Assembly (NCBI RefSeq): GCF_024211275.1
Contig: NZ_JAMLDX010000003.1
Coordinates: 310,001-374,000 of the forward strand
Length of the DNA stretch: 64,000 bases
DNA from: Sphingomonas tagetis
GTDB lineage: Bacteria > Pseudomonadota > Alphaproteobacteria > Sphingomonadales > Sphingomonadaceae
Reading direction: 5' to 3'
Positions 37,329-47,757 of this stretch are shown here, one piece after another (position 1 is the first letter of the stretch; every line of letters starts with the position of its first letter). Both the position numbers and the translations under genes were made by a program. The notes beneath the pieces are model-generated. The model ran no database searches. It saw nothing but the letters and a program-made list of their open reading frames with translations, and was not told the origin of the DNA.

Positions 37329-39845
37329 TCATTCATAACGAAGTGCGCGCACCGGGCTTGTCTGCGCGACACGGAAGGCGTGCCAGCCGACTGTCGCGAT
37401 TGCGATCAGCAGAGCGAGCGCGCCTGCGGTCAGGAAAGGCAACGGCGTCAACGCAATTCTTTGATCGAAGCCGTTGAGCCAGTCGCGCATCAACCACCAG
37501 GCGACGGGCCAGGCGATGAGGTTCGCGATGAGGACCGGGCGGCTGAATTGCCACACCAGAAGGCGGACGATGTCGCGCGTCTTCGCGCCGAGCACCTTGC
37601 GGATGCCGATCTCTTTCGTGCGGCGTTCGGCGGTGAAGGCGGCGAGGCCGAACAGGCCGAGACAGCCGATCACCACGGCCAGCAAGGCGAAGGCCGCGAA
37701 CAGCTGGCCGCGCGCCGTCTCCTGATCATATTGCTGACGGACGATGTCCTCGGCGAAGCGCGCGCCGAACGGCACTTGCGGGATGGTACGCTTCCACACC
37801 GTTTCGACCTGATCGCGCACCTTGGCCGGATCGCCCGAGAAGCGGACGAGGATGTCACCGAAGCCATTGCGGCGCATCGTGTAGATGATCGGCTGAAGCG
37901 GATCGCGAACCGAGCGGAAGCGCGCGTCGGCGACCACGCCGATTACGGTTAGCTCGATCAGCCCATTGTCGTTGCCGGCCTCGGTGCGCACGCGCTGGCC
38001 GATCGCGTCCTGCGGTGACTTGAAGCCGAGCCGGCGCGACGCCTCCTGCGTAATCACGACGTTGAGACCGCGCTGGATGAGCGCCTGTACTGCCGCCTGA
38101 TAGCCGGGATTGCTCGGCGGCGGGGTAGTCGCGTCGTCCTTGCCCTGCGCTTCGGAGAAGAGGCGTCCGGCGAGCAGCTTCATGCCCATCGCCTTGAAGA
38201 AATCCTGTTCGACCGCATAGTCGCCGAGATCGACGGTCTGCGTCGTGCTGCCGGGCAGAAAGACGCGGCTCATCGAATTGTTGCCGGGGTCGACGCCGAT
38301 TTGCGAGCGTGCGACCGCCTCGACGCCGGGGATGCGGCGCAGCTGCTCGGCGACCTGTCCGTCGCGGTCGTCGACACCGCGATAGCCGAGATTGCCGACC
38401 TGAAGCAGCCCGTCGCGGCGATAGCCGGCGTCTGCGGTCTGCGCATAGACGGTCTGGGCATAGATCACCGCGGTGCAGATGATCAGCGCGATCGACACCG
38501 CGAACTGTCCGATCACCAGCGCGTTGCGCAAGATGCCCGAGCCGTGCGCGTCGGCCGCCGACTTGTTGGCCTTGAGGATCTTGGCCGGCTCGAACCGCGC
38601 GAGGAAGAAGGCCGGATAGAGCCCGGCGGCGATGCCGACCAGCAGCACCAGCCCGATCGCCGGCAGCGCCACGCCACCCGCGCCGAAATAATGCAGTTCG
38701 AGCTGCGCATCGAGGAACGCGCTGAACGCCGGCAGCGACAGTTCGACCAGGCCGAGCGCCAGCAGCATGGCGATCGCGGTGACCAGCACGGATTCGCCGA
38801 GAAACTGGATGATCAGCTGGCGTCGCGAGGCACCGAGCACCTTGCGCAGCGCCACTTCGCGGGCGCGCTGCGAGGCGCGGGCGGTGGCGAGGTTGGTGAA
38901 GTTGACGCACGCCATGCCGAGGATCAGCAGCGCGACGATCGCGAAGGTGATCACCGTGAAGCGGTCGTTACCCGGCCTGACCGCGGCGTCCTGTGCATCG
39001 CCGAGATGGACATTGCGGATGTTGGTGAGGCGATAGTCCTGATACTCGCCGGGGTTGCGGCGCTGGTCGCCCGTGACCTCGTCCGGAATGTTGCGCTTTT
39101 CGAACGCGGGCATGCGATCGTGGATGAGCTTCGCGTCTTCGGGCGAGCGCAGCCGCACGAAGTTCCAGCCCTGCTGATTGTCCCAGCCGGTCACCTGACC
39201 CATGCGGTCGGCGAATTGCACGCCCAGATCGAAGCGCGCGACGGCGTTGGCGGAGAAGCTCGAATTCTTCGGCCAGTCCTTGAACACGCCGGTCACGCGA
39301 TAATCGACATTGCCCTGATTATCGACGATCGTCAGTGTCTTGCCGACCGCGTCGAGCGTGCCGAAGCGGCGCGTCGCCTCGCTCTCGCTGAGCGCGATCG
39401 AATTCGTGTCGGGCAGGGCGGTGGCGCCGCTGCCGCGCACGAACGGCACGTCGAGAATTTCGAACAGATTGCCGTCGACCATGCGCAGATCCTCGATCTC
39501 GCCGGCCTGGCCGTCCTGGATCACGATGGGCGAGAAGCCGCGCACCCACACCAGCTTCTCGACCTGATCGGGATAGTCCTTTTGCAGCGTCTTGCCGACG
39601 ACGATCCCGCTCATCTGCAGGTGCATTTCCTCGCCGCCCTGTGGCGTCGCCTTGTAATCGGTCTGGATCTGGAAGGCGCGGTCGGCGCCCTTCATCCAGC
39701 TGTCATAGCTGGTCTCGTAGCGGACATAGAGCAGGATCAGCACGCAGGCGGCGAGGCCGAGCGCGAGGCCGACGATGTTGATGCCGGCATAGACCCGGCT
39801 CTTGGCGAGCGCGCGGACCGCGACGGTGAGGTAGTTGCGCCACAT
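37329..39845 (-). CDS. MacB/FtsX-type ABC transporter permease
   Basis: The 838-residue product carries two FtsX-like permease units: an N-terminal membrane helix (about 18-40), a MacB-like periplasmic domain, three helices around 285-430, a second periplasmic domain and three helices near the end (about 690-830). The conserved AREVALRKVLGASRRQLI and TKEIGIRKVLGAKTRDIVRLL segments precede the helices. Such permeases do not pump through the membrane themselves but drive periplasmic conformational change, exporting peptides, macrolides or lipoproteins with an HlyD-type adaptor. It is the last gene of the minus-strand exporter operon, 24 bp after the ATPase gene. Confidence 0.92.
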   Translation of the reverse strand: MWRNYLTVAVRALAKSRVYAGINIVGLALGLAACVLILLYVRYETSYDSWMKGADRAFQIQTDYKATPQGGEEMHLQMSGIVVGKTLQKDYPDQVEKLVWVRGFSPIVIQDGQAGEIEDLRMVDGNLFEILDVPFVRGSGATALPDTNSIALSESEATRRFGTLDAVGKTLTIVDNQGNVDYRVTGVFKDWPKNSSFSANAVARFDLGVQFADRMGQVTGWDNQQGWNFVRLRSPEDAKLIHDRMPAFEKRNIPDEVTGDQRRNPGEYQDYRLTNIRNVHLGDAQDAAVRPGNDRFTVITFAIVALLILGMACVNFTNLATARASQRAREVALRKVLGASRRQLIIQFLGESVLVTAIAMLLALGLVELSLPAFSAFLDAQLELHYFGAGGVALPAIGLVLLVGIAAGLYPAFFLARFEPAKILKANKSAADAHGSGILRNALVIGQFAVSIALIICTAVIYAQTVYAQTADAGYRRDGLLQVGNLGYRGVDDRDGQVAEQLRRIPGVEAVARSQIGVDPGNNSMSRVFLPGSTTQTVDLGDYAVEQDFFKAMGMKLLAGRLFSEAQGKDDATTPPPSNPGYQAAVQALIQRGLNVVITQEASRRLGFKSPQDAIGQRVRTEAGNDNGLIELTVIGVVADARFRSVRDPLQPIIYTMRRNGFGDILVRFSGDPAKVRDQVETVWKRTIPQVPFGARFAEDIVRQQYDQETARGQLFAAFALLAVVIGCLGLFGLAAFTAERRTKEIGIRKVLGAKTRDIVRLLVWQFSRPVLIANLIAWPVAWWLMRDWLNGFDQRIALTPLPFLTAGALALLIAIATVGWHAFRVAQTSPVRALRYE

Positions 39846-39869
39846 GGGCTGTGCTCCGGAAAGGAAGGA

Positions 39870-40556
39870 TCAGGCGGCGCGGCGGCGTTCCTGTAGGATG
39901 CGGCCGTCGAGCATGTGGACGATGCGGCCGGCATAATCGGCGTGCGAGGGCGAGTGCGTGACCATGATGATGGTCGAGCCCTGCTGGTTGAGCGACTGGA
40001 GCATGCGCATCACTTCCTCGCCTTGGTTGGTGTCGAGATTGCCGGTGGGTTCGTCGGCGAGGATCAGCCTGGGCTGTGCCACCAGCGCGCGGGCGACGGC
40101 GACGCGCTGCTGCTGGCCGCCCGACAGCTGGCTGGGGCGGTGGCGCGCGCGGTGGGCGATGCCCACGCGATCCATCACCTCGTCGGTGCGGCGCTTGCGC
40201 TCGGCGGCGGGGACGTCGTGGTAGAGCAAGGCGAGCTCGACATTCTCGCGCACCGTCAGCTCGTCGACGAGGTTGAAGCTCTGGAAGATGAAGCCGATGC
40301 TCGCCTTGCGCACCTCGGCAAGCTTGCTCTCGGAAAGGCCGGCGACCTCCTGCCCGGCGAAGACGTAGGAACCGCTGCTCGGGCTGTCGAGCATGCCGAG
40401 CAGGTTGAGCAGGGTCGATTTGCCGCAGCCCGACGGCCCCATGATCGCGACGAATTCGCCCTCGGCGACGTCGAGGTCGATCGCGTCCAGTGCGGTCGTC
40501 TCGACCATGTCGGTGCGATAGACGCGAGAGAGCTGCCGCATTTGAAGCATGGTCAT
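39870..40556 (-). CDS. ABC transporter ATP-binding protein, MacB/LolD type
   Basis: The 228-residue product has Walker [10 protein letters not shown], the Q-loop in [17 protein letters not shown], the signature [15 protein letters not shown], Walker [14 protein letters not shown] and the switch His in MVTHSP. The sequence groups with the MacB/LolD/FtsE ATPases. The first ATG overlaps the stop of the adaptor gene by 4 bp; Met3 is an alternative start. It powers the permease encoded next. Confidence 0.94.
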   Translation of the reverse strand: MTMLQMRQLSRVYRTDMVETTALDAIDLDVAEGEFVAIMGPSGCGKSTLLNLLGMLDSPSSGSYVFAGQEVAGLSESKLAEVRKASIGFIFQSFNLVDELTVRENVELALLYHDVPAAERKRRTDEVMDRVGIAHRARHRPSQLSGGQQQRVAVARALVAQPRLILADEPTGNLDTNQGEEVMRMLQSLNQQGSTIIMVTHSPSHADYAGRIVHMLDGRILQERRRAA

Positions 40557-41875
40557 TCCTTTCGGGCGGAGAGGTCGAGCCGGTCCTTGTCGGCGAAACC
40601 GGTGTAAGGAGAGGTGATCACGCGCTCGCCGGAATCGAGTCCTTCGAGCACCTCGATCGCGCTGGCGTTGCGGCGGCCGAGGCGAACCGGGCGCTTGACC
40701 GCGCTGCGCCCGTCTTGGGCAACGACGAACACGTAAGCGCCGCCGGTCTCGCTGTAGAAGGCGCCGTTGGGGATCAGCCGCGCCGGGGCGGGATCGCCGA
40801 GTGTCAGCCTTGCCTGAAGTGTCTGGCCTCGCTGGAGATCGGCGGGTTCGGGGCCGACGAATTGCAGATCGACCTGAAACTGGCCGTTCTGCACTTGCGG
40901 GTAGATTTTCGTGACCTTGGCCGGGAAGCTCTTGCCGGCAAGCTCGATATTCGCCTTCTGGTTGAGCTGCACGCGGCCGAGATAGAATTCGTCGACGCCG
41001 GCCATCAGTTTGTTGCGGCCGGGGCTGTCGATCTGGCCGATGCGCTCGCCGCGCGAGAGCGACTGGCCGACCTGGACGTTGAACCCCGAGAGTTGCCCTG
41101 CCACCGGCGCGCGCAGTTTGAGGGCATCGAGATTGGCGCGCGCAATGTCGAGCCCGGCGCGCATCGACGCCATCGACGCGCGCTGCTGCGCAAGCTGGCT
41201 CGATTGCAGCCGTTCGTCGGTCGCGCGGCTGCGGCGCATCGCGTCGAGCCGGCGGCGCTCGTAGCGATTTTGCGCCGTGGTGTCGGCGAACGCCTTGCCG
41301 CTGACGAAGCCGCGCTCGGCGAGCTTCGCCTCGCGCTCATATTGAAGCCGCGTCTTGTCGGCGGCGAGCTCGGCCTCGAGCACCGCGCGCTCGTTGGCGA
41401 GGCGCGTCTGGGCGAGCGCCAGTTCCTGGCTGCGCATATTGTTGATCTGCTGCTCGACCTCGGTCTGGCGGGCGAGCGTCGAGAGCTGAAGTTCAGCGTT
41501 GGACAGCTCGACGATCGGCTGGCCCTTTGCGAGCTGCGTGCCGTCCTCGACCAGCACTTTCTCGACCCGCCCGCCCTCGATCGCGTCGAGATAGACGGTG
41601 AGCAGCGGCGTGACGCGGGCGCGCAGCGGGATGAAGTCCTCGAACGTGCCGTTGGTGACGGTCGAGATCGTCAGGCGGTCGGCCGCGACGGTCTGCGCGT
41701 CGCCGCGCGGGGCGTAGAACCAGAAAACCAGCGCGGCGGCGATAAGCAGTGCGCCGCCGAGCGCCCAGGGCGCCCAGCGCGGCAGGCGGCGCGTCTCGAC
41801 GACGCGGTCCATGCCGCTGCCGGAGACCGGATCGCCGGTCGAGGGTGTCGAATCGGGAAGCTTGATCAGGCGCAT
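40553..41875 (-). CDS. HlyD/MacA-type periplasmic adaptor
   Basis: The product (up to 440 residues) has one membrane anchor (about 37-54, WALGGALLIAAALVFWFY), a first barrel half with a lipoyl-like segment (VEKVLVEDGTQLAKGQPIVEL), a long coiled-coil hairpin (about 120-225) and the second lipoyl half LRAPVAGQLSGFNVQVGQSL. It would link the inner-membrane ABC permease to an outer-membrane channel. The start is uncertain: the ATG at 41875 lies only about 2 bases after the start expected from the sigma-54 promoter, so either the mRNA is almost leaderless or translation begins at the ATG at 41812. Confidence 0.88.
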   Translation of the reverse strand: MRLIKLPDSTPSTGDPVSGSGMDRVVETRRLPRWAPWALGGALLIAAALVFWFYAPRGDAQTVAADRLTISTVTNGTFEDFIPLRARVTPLLTVYLDAIEGGRVEKVLVEDGTQLAKGQPIVELSNAELQLSTLARQTEVEQQINNMRSQELALAQTRLANERAVLEAELAADKTRLQYEREAKLAERGFVSGKAFADTTAQNRYERRRLDAMRRSRATDERLQSSQLAQQRASMASMRAGLDIARANLDALKLRAPVAGQLSGFNVQVGQSLSRGERIGQIDSPGRNKLMAGVDEFYLGRVQLNQKANIELAGKSFPAKVTKIYPQVQNGQFQVDLQFVGPEPADLQRGQTLQARLTLGDPAPARLIPNGAFYSETGGAYVFVVAQDGRSAVKRPVRLGRRNASAIEVLEGLDSGERVITSPYTGFADKDRLDLSARKE

Positions 41876-41887
41876 CACCGGACCTTG

Positions 41888-41904
41888 AGCAAGGCGCATG
41901 CCAA
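41888..41904 (-). promoter_or_regulatory. Sigma-54 (-24/-12) promoter of the exporter operon
   Basis: On the minus strand the sequence reads TTGGCATGCGCCTTGCT, which has GG and GC with ten bases between and matches TGGCAYG-N4-TTGCW at every position. It lies directly upstream of the adaptor gene and divergent from a gene for a sigma-54 activator. Two palindromes lie 42-93 bp upstream. This is as good a -24/-12 element as can be judged by eye. Confidence 0.72.
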
Positions 41905-41945
41905 TGGCGCCACCAGCGCGGCGGCGCTTGCCGGCGGGCGGACAC

Positions 41946-41981
41946 TGTCCGGCTTCGGACAATCCTGTCCGGAAACGAACA
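41946..41981. promoter_or_regulatory. Tandem activator-binding palindromes (UAS) for the exporter operon
   Basis: TGTCCGGCTTCGGACA (41946-41961) is a perfect six-base inverted repeat with a four-base spacer. TGTCCGGAAACGAACA (41966-41981) is the same with one mismatch. Their centres are 20 bp apart, about two helical turns, upstream of the sigma-54 promoter at 41888. They fit an enhancer bound by the NtrC-type regulator encoded at 42258. Confidence 0.62.
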
Positions 41982-42257
41982 GTGCCAATGGCGCCAGCAG
42001 CGCGGTGGTGCGCGTGATCGCGTTCGAGATCAGCCAGCACAGGATCGCGCAGAGCGCCGCGACGTGCACGAAGCGAACGGCGTGAAAGCGGCGGCGAGCG
42101 CTGGTGGGGCGGTCCGGCTGGTCCATGCGATCTTCCACAGCATCAGTCGTGCCAAGTGCCGAAATGGGCGGAATCCCCGGAAAAATCGGCTGTCGGCAAT
42201 GGGGTGGCACGGTTATTGATTGTTCGGTTCCGCACAGCGGTTGTACGGGAGCGGTCA

Positions 42258-43629
<1,372 letters not shown>

Positions 43630-43640
<11 letters not shown>

Positions 43641-44146
43641 GCATCGCTTCACGCTGGTGCTGCTCGGCTGGGTCGCGCTGCTGCTGGCGGCGCTCGGCGC
43701 GACGGTGTGGGCGTTTGCGCAGCCGGGGCTGGCGGTGGTGCGGCTCGTCGCGCTGGGCGTGACGGCGGCGGGGGTCGTCGGGTTGGTCGGGCATGTGCGG
43801 CGGACCAATCTGATGCTGGCGCGCTTCGTCGAGGCGCTGCGGCATGGCGATCTGTCGGCGAGCTTCGATCGGCGCGGCGATGCGGCGTTTGATCGGCTCG
43901 GCGGCGCGCTGACCGATGCGGTGCGCGATCTGCGCGCGGAACGGGCGCGCGGGATCGAGGAGCAGCGCTTCCTCGAAGCGTTGCTCGACGACATGCCGGT
44001 GGCGCTGCTCACGGTCGATCCGGCGCATGGCGTGCGGCTGCGCAACAAGGCGGCGCGGCGGTTGTTCGACCGCGATGTCGGCGCGCGGCCCGAGGATCAT
44101 GCGGTCTATGGCGAGGCGTTCGCGCAACGGCTGCTGGGGTCGGGCG
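43630..44146 (+). pseudogene. Sensor histidine kinase, cut off by an IS6-family element
   Basis: The remaining 172 codons encode two membrane helices (FTLVLLGWVALLLAALGATVW and a second at about 32-52), a HAMP-like region (ALRHGDLSASFDRRGDAAFDRLG) and the beginning of a PAS-like sensor (LLDDMPVALLTVDP, VRLRNKAARRLFDRD). The reading frame then enters the insertion element and stops at 44283. The dimerisation/phospho-His and ATPase domains are absent and are not found on the other side of the element. The kinase cannot work, so the regulator at 42258 has lost its partner unless another kinase serves it. Confidence 0.88.
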
Positions 44147-44157
44147 GGGTGCTGTCA
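44147..44157 (+). repeat. Left terminal inverted repeat of the IS6-family element
   Basis: GGGTGCTGTCA is repeated in inverted orientation at 44979-44989. It lies inside the kinase coding sequence at the point where homology to kinases ends. Confidence 0.8.
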
Positions 44158-44211
44158 GTCCTCTGCGAACCGCTCTCCACAGGATGGAGCTCGGTCATTG
44201 AAGCTGGCAGC

Positions 44212-44934
44212 CTAGCTCGCGAGGGATTGCCACTCGGCCAGCGCGGCCGAGCGGCGTTCCTTGAATGTCTGTCGGTCGACTAGATGGCGCTCCAGGCTGA
44301 AATGGTTATGGACGTTGGCATGCACGGAGGCGAACTTCTGTAGCGTCTTCATTCGCCTGAATCTGAGCATCGCTCGCTCTCGCCGTCGAAAAGACAAATG
44401 CGCGTTCTCGGCCCTGTTGTTTGCCCATCGCCCGACCTCCTGCTTTTCGCGGTTGCCGAGTTCATTCATGGCTGCGCCGTACGACCGGAGGCCGTCGGTT
44501 GTAATGGCTTCAGGTGAGCCATGGCGTTTGAGCGCCTTCTTCATAAAGGTCAGGGCGGCCTTCTTGTCGCGTGTTTTGGTGATGAAGCTCTCGAGTATTT
44601 CGCCTTCGTGGTCGACGGCGCGCCAGAGATAGACCATCTCCCCGTTGAGCTTCACGTACATCTCATCAAGATGCCAGCGCCAGTGGCGAAAGCCACGCAT
44701 CCGGCTGACCCGCTGCCGGCGGATGTCGCCGGCGAACATCGGGCCGAAGCGATTCCACCACATCCGCACCGTTTCGTGGCAAATGTCGATGCCGCGCTCG
44801 AACAGCAGGTCCTCCACGTTCCGCAGCGACAGCGGGAACCGTACATACATCATCACCACAAGGCGGATCACCTCGGGCGACGAGTTGAAGTAGCGAAATG
44901 GAGAAGACGGTTTGGCTCGAGATTTGCGGCTCAT
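44212..44934 (-). CDS. IS6-family transposase
   Basis: The 240-residue product begins with a helix-turn-helix region (SPEVIRLVVMMYVRFPLSLRNVEDLL, cited in part) and has the DDE catalytic core: the first Asp in WHLDEMYVKL, the second in ITTDGLRSYG and the Glu in NRAENAHLSFRRRERAM. The length and order match full-length IS6/IS26-type transposases, so the element is probably active. These enzymes move by replicative cointegrate formation and are well known for joining catabolic or resistance segments. Confidence 0.95.
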   Translation of the reverse strand: MSRKSRAKPSSPFRYFNSSPEVIRLVVMMYVRFPLSLRNVEDLLFERGIDICHETVRMWWNRFGPMFAGDIRRQRVSRMRGFRHWRWHLDEMYVKLNGEMVYLWRAVDHEGEILESFITKTRDKKAALTFMKKALKRHGSPEAITTDGLRSYGAAMNELGNREKQEVGRWANNRAENAHLSFRRRERAMLRFRRMKTLQKFASVHANVHNHFSLERHLVDRQTFKERRSAALAEWQSLAS

Positions 44935-44978
44935 TCAGCGCCGCTTAGCAGCGCCCGGCCTGCGCTGCCACGTTGCAT

Positions 44979-44989
44979 TGACAGCACCC
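44979..44989 (-). repeat. Right terminal inverted repeat of the IS6-family element
   Basis: TGACAGCACCC is the complement of the left end. The sequence just outside it does not match the kinase gene and leads into the cluster-II promoter at 45077. Confidence 0.8.
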
Positions 44990-45076
44990 ATCAACGCTGA
45001 GGACAGTGGGGGTTGCTACTGCCGCATCCCTCGACGTGACGTTTCGGATTGTCTGCACAAGCAACGGCCCGACCGG

Positions 45077-45115
45077 TTGACACGGCGATATTTCGATGAC
45101 ACTGACGAAATATCG
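45077..45115 (+). promoter_or_regulatory. Cluster-II promoter and double operator, Rieske/MFS operon
   Basis: TTGACA (45077-45082) is followed by CGATATTTCG (45086-45095), ten bases, and CGAAATATCG (45106-45115). The two boxes are exact inverted repeats of each other. The same box-10 bp-box layout occurs at 53377, 53461 and 56884, so it is a shared regulatory element. It lies 16-45 bp before the start codon of the Rieske gene and would block the promoter when bound. Confidence 0.7.
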
Positions 45116-45130
45116 AATAGGAGTTGGTGC

Positions 45131-46366
45131 ATGAAGCCGTCGTCGTCGGAAGGTTCAGCCTATCACTTCGCTCCGGGGCAGTCAGACCTTGCGATGACGC
45201 AAGTGGGCCGCGGAACGCCTGCCGGTGAGATGCTTCGTCGCTACTGGCATCCGATCGCTGCTTCTGCCGAAGTAGGCGACCTTCCTGTGGCTGTCCGCCT
45301 ACTGGGCGAGGATTTGATCCTGTTCCGCACCAGAGTGGGTGAGGTGGGCTTGGTTTACCCGCGCTGCATCCATCGCGGCGCTTCGCTCTATTATGGCCGC
45401 GTCGAGGAACGCGGCATCCGATGCTGTTATCATGGCTGGCTGTTCGCGCCGACGGGGCAATGCCTCGAACAAGTGTGCGAGCCCGATTGTGGCGCTCGGA
45501 CGGTAAAGCATTATCGCCAGCCTTGGTATCCGGTCGAGGAGCGCTATGGCGTCATCTTCGCTTATCTCGGGCCGCTGGAGGAAAAACCGCCGCTGCCACG
45601 CTACGAACCGCTCGAGAATCTTGAGGACGGGCAATACCGTTTGATCGTCGATGCGCACCACAAAGTGTTCGGTGATCCGCAGCCGGATTACAACTGGCTA
45701 CAGATGACCGAGAATGGCGTGGATCCATTTCACGTCTACGTACTGCACAACCTCAATCGCGACCAGTTTCACCCGTCATTTGGCATTCGTCCGGAAGTGC
45801 GATGGGAGCCGATCCCGCACGGCGTGCGCACATCGACGCTGCGGCGCGATCAGGATCATGTGGTTCACCGTGTTGGCGAACTGATCTTCCCGTTGCTCAC
45901 CGTCTCGGGTAATCCGCTCGCGCATGATTTCGACAAGTCGGTTCTGTTCGTCTGGAAGGTGCCGGTCGACGATCACAACACGCGCAACATAATTATCTTC
46001 CGTGCTTCGGATCGTGTCGCCGGTTTGGTGGAGAGTGGCGAATTCGAGCGGCAGCTGTTTCCCCGCAGTTGGCACGATATGACCGAGGAAGAGCATCAGC
46101 GCGATCCCGGAGACTATGAAGCTCAGAAGAGCCAGGGGCCGATCACGCTTCACACCGAGGAAAATCTGGTAAGCAGCGACAAGGGCGTCGCCTTGTATCG
46201 TCGCATGCTGAAGCAGGCGATCACCGACGTCGCGGCGGGCAAGTCGCCCTTCAACATGGACGTGCTCAGCAATCGGCCTGTCCGCATCGTCGCCGGCAAT
46301 TTCCTCGATGATCGGCTGCAGGCTGCGCTGGACGAGAACGCCGCGCTAGCTGCCGCGGAATCCTGA
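45131..46366 (+). CDS. Rieske non-heme iron oxygenase, phthalate-4,5-dioxygenase-like
   Basis: The 411-residue product has Rieske ligands Cys79, His81, Cys98 and His101 (CIHRGASLYYG...CCYHGW) and the mononuclear iron motif DPFHVYVLH (Asp-x2-His-x4-His). Its openings (LAMTQVGRGTPAGEMLRRYWHP) and size fit the single-component alpha-subunit group that contains phthalate 4,5-dioxygenase and many O-demethylases. AGGAG lies nine bases before the ATG. No reductase or ferredoxin gene is adjacent, so electrons must come from elsewhere, for example the reductase at 34518. It is the first gene of a cluster-II operon whose next member is an MFS carrier. Confidence 0.9.
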   Translation: MKPSSSEGSAYHFAPGQSDLAMTQVGRGTPAGEMLRRYWHPIAASAEVGDLPVAVRLLGEDLILFRTRVGEVGLVYPRCIHRGASLYYGRVEERGIRCCYHGWLFAPTGQCLEQVCEPDCGARTVKHYRQPWYPVEERYGVIFAYLGPLEEKPPLPRYEPLENLEDGQYRLIVDAHHKVFGDPQPDYNWLQMTENGVDPFHVYVLHNLNRDQFHPSFGIRPEVRWEPIPHGVRTSTLRRDQDHVVHRVGELIFPLLTVSGNPLAHDFDKSVLFVWKVPVDDHNTRNIIIFRASDRVAGLVESGEFERQLFPRSWHDMTEEEHQRDPGDYEAQKSQGPITLHTEENLVSSDKGVALYRRMLKQAITDVAAGKSPFNMDVLSNRPVRIVAGNFLDDRLQAALDENAALAAAES

Positions 46367-46467
46367 GCCGTGTTCGAGCCGGCGGTCCGGTTGCACGCAG
46401 CCCAACACCGCATCAGACCCACGACGTCCGCAATCGGGCGACATGGGTGCCGGCGCGGAGCGGATCG

Positions 46468-47736
46468 GTGAGCGACCTTGCGGCCCGGCGTCAGCGCAGT
46501 CCGTGGTTCATCTGCTTTGTGTTGGCCGGTGCCTACACCGTTTGCGCGATCGACCGGTTCTTGATGTCGATCGCGGTGATCCCGATCAAGCGGGACCTTG
46601 CGCTCACCGATACGCAAGTCGGTCTGCTGACGGGGCCGAGTTTCGCCATCCTCTATTGCGTGAGCGGCCTGTTCTTTGGCGTGCTGGCCGACCGGGCGAA
46701 CCGGCGGAACATGATAACCGCAGGTATCCTCGCCTGGTCGCTGGCCACACTATTGTGCGCGCTCGCCGACGATTTCCCCACTTTGTTTCTCGCGCGAACC
46801 GCAGTCGGATTGGGCGAGGCCACGTTGATTCCAGCGGTCATGTCGATCCTGCCCGCGATTTTCAAGCAAGAGTCGCTCGGCAAGGCGATCGGGGTGTTCC
46901 AGACCGGCGTACCGATGGGCAAGGCGATCGCTCTGATCGGTGGTAGCGCCCTGGTCGGCTATCTTGCTACACATGGCGAGCTGATGGGATTGGCTGACTG
47001 GCAAATTCTGTTTCTTGTCGCGAGCGTGCTGGGACTTCCGGTCGCACTGCTGATGCTGACGTTCGAGGAACCGGCGCGCAATGAAAAAACGGGCAGGGGT
47101 TCGCTGCGCAGTGCGCTTGCGTTTGCTCGAACGATCCACAGCCCGCTTGCCGTCCATTGCGTGGCATGGACGGCGAGCCTGTTCGTTCAGGCAACATACG
47201 TCTCCTGGATCCCCAGCTTCTTTGTGCGCGAACATGGCATGCCCATCGGCGCTGCGGGACTGATGGTCGGTAGCCTCGGGTTCGTCGGGGGCGCGGGGGG
47301 CGCTTTGCTCGGCGGCGTCTATCTTGATCGATTGCGTCGCCACGTACCCGAACGTGCTGTCGGCATGGCGCTGGCGACCAGCCTGTTCCTCGCCATCCCG
47401 GCCGGCTTGCTCATGCTGCTCAGCGCCAGCGTCCATACCGCGGCGATTGGCTATCTCTTGTTCGTGCTGGTCCTGACGCTGGGTGCGCCGGCCGGCCCCG
47501 CAGGTATCCAGCTGATGGTGCCCGAACGATATCGCGGCACATTGACTGCGGGAACCTATGCGATGACCAGTCTGGTCGCGCTGATGACGGGGCCGCTGCT
47601 GGTCGGTATCCTTAACGACCGAATCCATACCTATGACCCGGCCCTGTCACTCGGCGTCGCGCTGATGACCATCTGCGCGCTTGGTTGTCTGATCGGCACG
47701 GTTGCCGGGCTGATGGGGCGAGTCAACAGCAGCTGA
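46468..47736 (+). CDS. MFS transporter, spinster-like
   Basis: The 422-residue product has about twelve membrane segments, opening with WFICFVLAGAYTVCAIDRFLMSIAV and the signature FFGVLADRANRRNMITAGI. The DRFLMSIAVIPIK start and GLGEATLIPAVMSIL segment are those of the Spns/aromatic-acid-type MFS branch common in sphingomonad degradation clusters. It probably carries an aromatic acid or pathway intermediate over the inner membrane. I start it at the GTG at 46468 because GGAG is seven bases upstream; an upstream GTG at 46447 is possible. It converges on the thiolase gene 21 bp away. Confidence 0.87.
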   Translation: MSDLAARRQRSPWFICFVLAGAYTVCAIDRFLMSIAVIPIKRDLALTDTQVGLLTGPSFAILYCVSGLFFGVLADRANRRNMITAGILAWSLATLLCALADDFPTLFLARTAVGLGEATLIPAVMSILPAIFKQESLGKAIGVFQTGVPMGKAIALIGGSALVGYLATHGELMGLADWQILFLVASVLGLPVALLMLTFEEPARNEKTGRGSLRSALAFARTIHSPLAVHCVAWTASLFVQATYVSWIPSFFVREHGMPIGAAGLMVGSLGFVGGAGGALLGGVYLDRLRRHVPERAVGMALATSLFLAIPAGLLMLLSASVHTAAIGYLLFVLVLTLGAPAGPAGIQLMVPERYRGTLTAGTYAMTSLVALMTGPLLVGILNDRIHTYDPALSLGVALMTICALGCLIGTVAGLMGRVNSS

Positions 47737-47757
47737 AACCGATATGCAGAGTGAGGA

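Larger units (their letters stand above)
44147..44989 (-). mobile_element. IS6-family insertion sequence
   Basis: The 843-bp element has terminal inverted repeats GGGTGCTGTCA at 44147-44157 and its complement at 44979-44989, and one transposase gene covering most of it. Flanking 8-mers are GTCGGGCG on the left and ATCAACGC on the right, so there is no target duplication. The left flank is a kinase gene and the right flank does not continue it. This points to an IS6-type replicative event with deletion, or recombination between two copies, that joined two formerly separate regions. Confidence 0.88.

Noticed and set aside
41899..42005. Direct repeat TGCCAATGGCGCCA (41899 and 41983)
   Set aside because: Two copies 84 bp apart; the first forms part of the sigma-54 promoter, the second lacks a -12 box. 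I see no repeat array or mobile-element structure.
38301..42085. Two 531-residue plus-strand frames opposite the ABC permease and the adaptor genes
   Set aside because: Both are antisense shadows produced by GC-rich third positions; the minus-strand frames contain all ABC exporter motifs.
41875..42126. An 83-codon minus-strand ORF overlapping the adaptor start as TGATG
   Set aside because: It contains the sigma-54 promoter and the two enhancer palindromes, has a broken-looking C-terminus, and the promoter would start transcription after it. The overlap is tempting but probably chance.
42139..42154. A second GG-N10-GC element on the minus strand (TGGCACGACTGATGCT)
   Set aside because: It has correct spacing but a poor -12 box, and it lies upstream of the enhancer palindromes relative to the adaptor gene. 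The element at 41888 is better placed and matches better.
42205..42220. A -24-like TGGCACG followed by TTGAT before the response regulator gene
   Set aside because: The essential GC of the -12 box is replaced by GA, so I do not call a sigma-54 promoter for the regulator itself.
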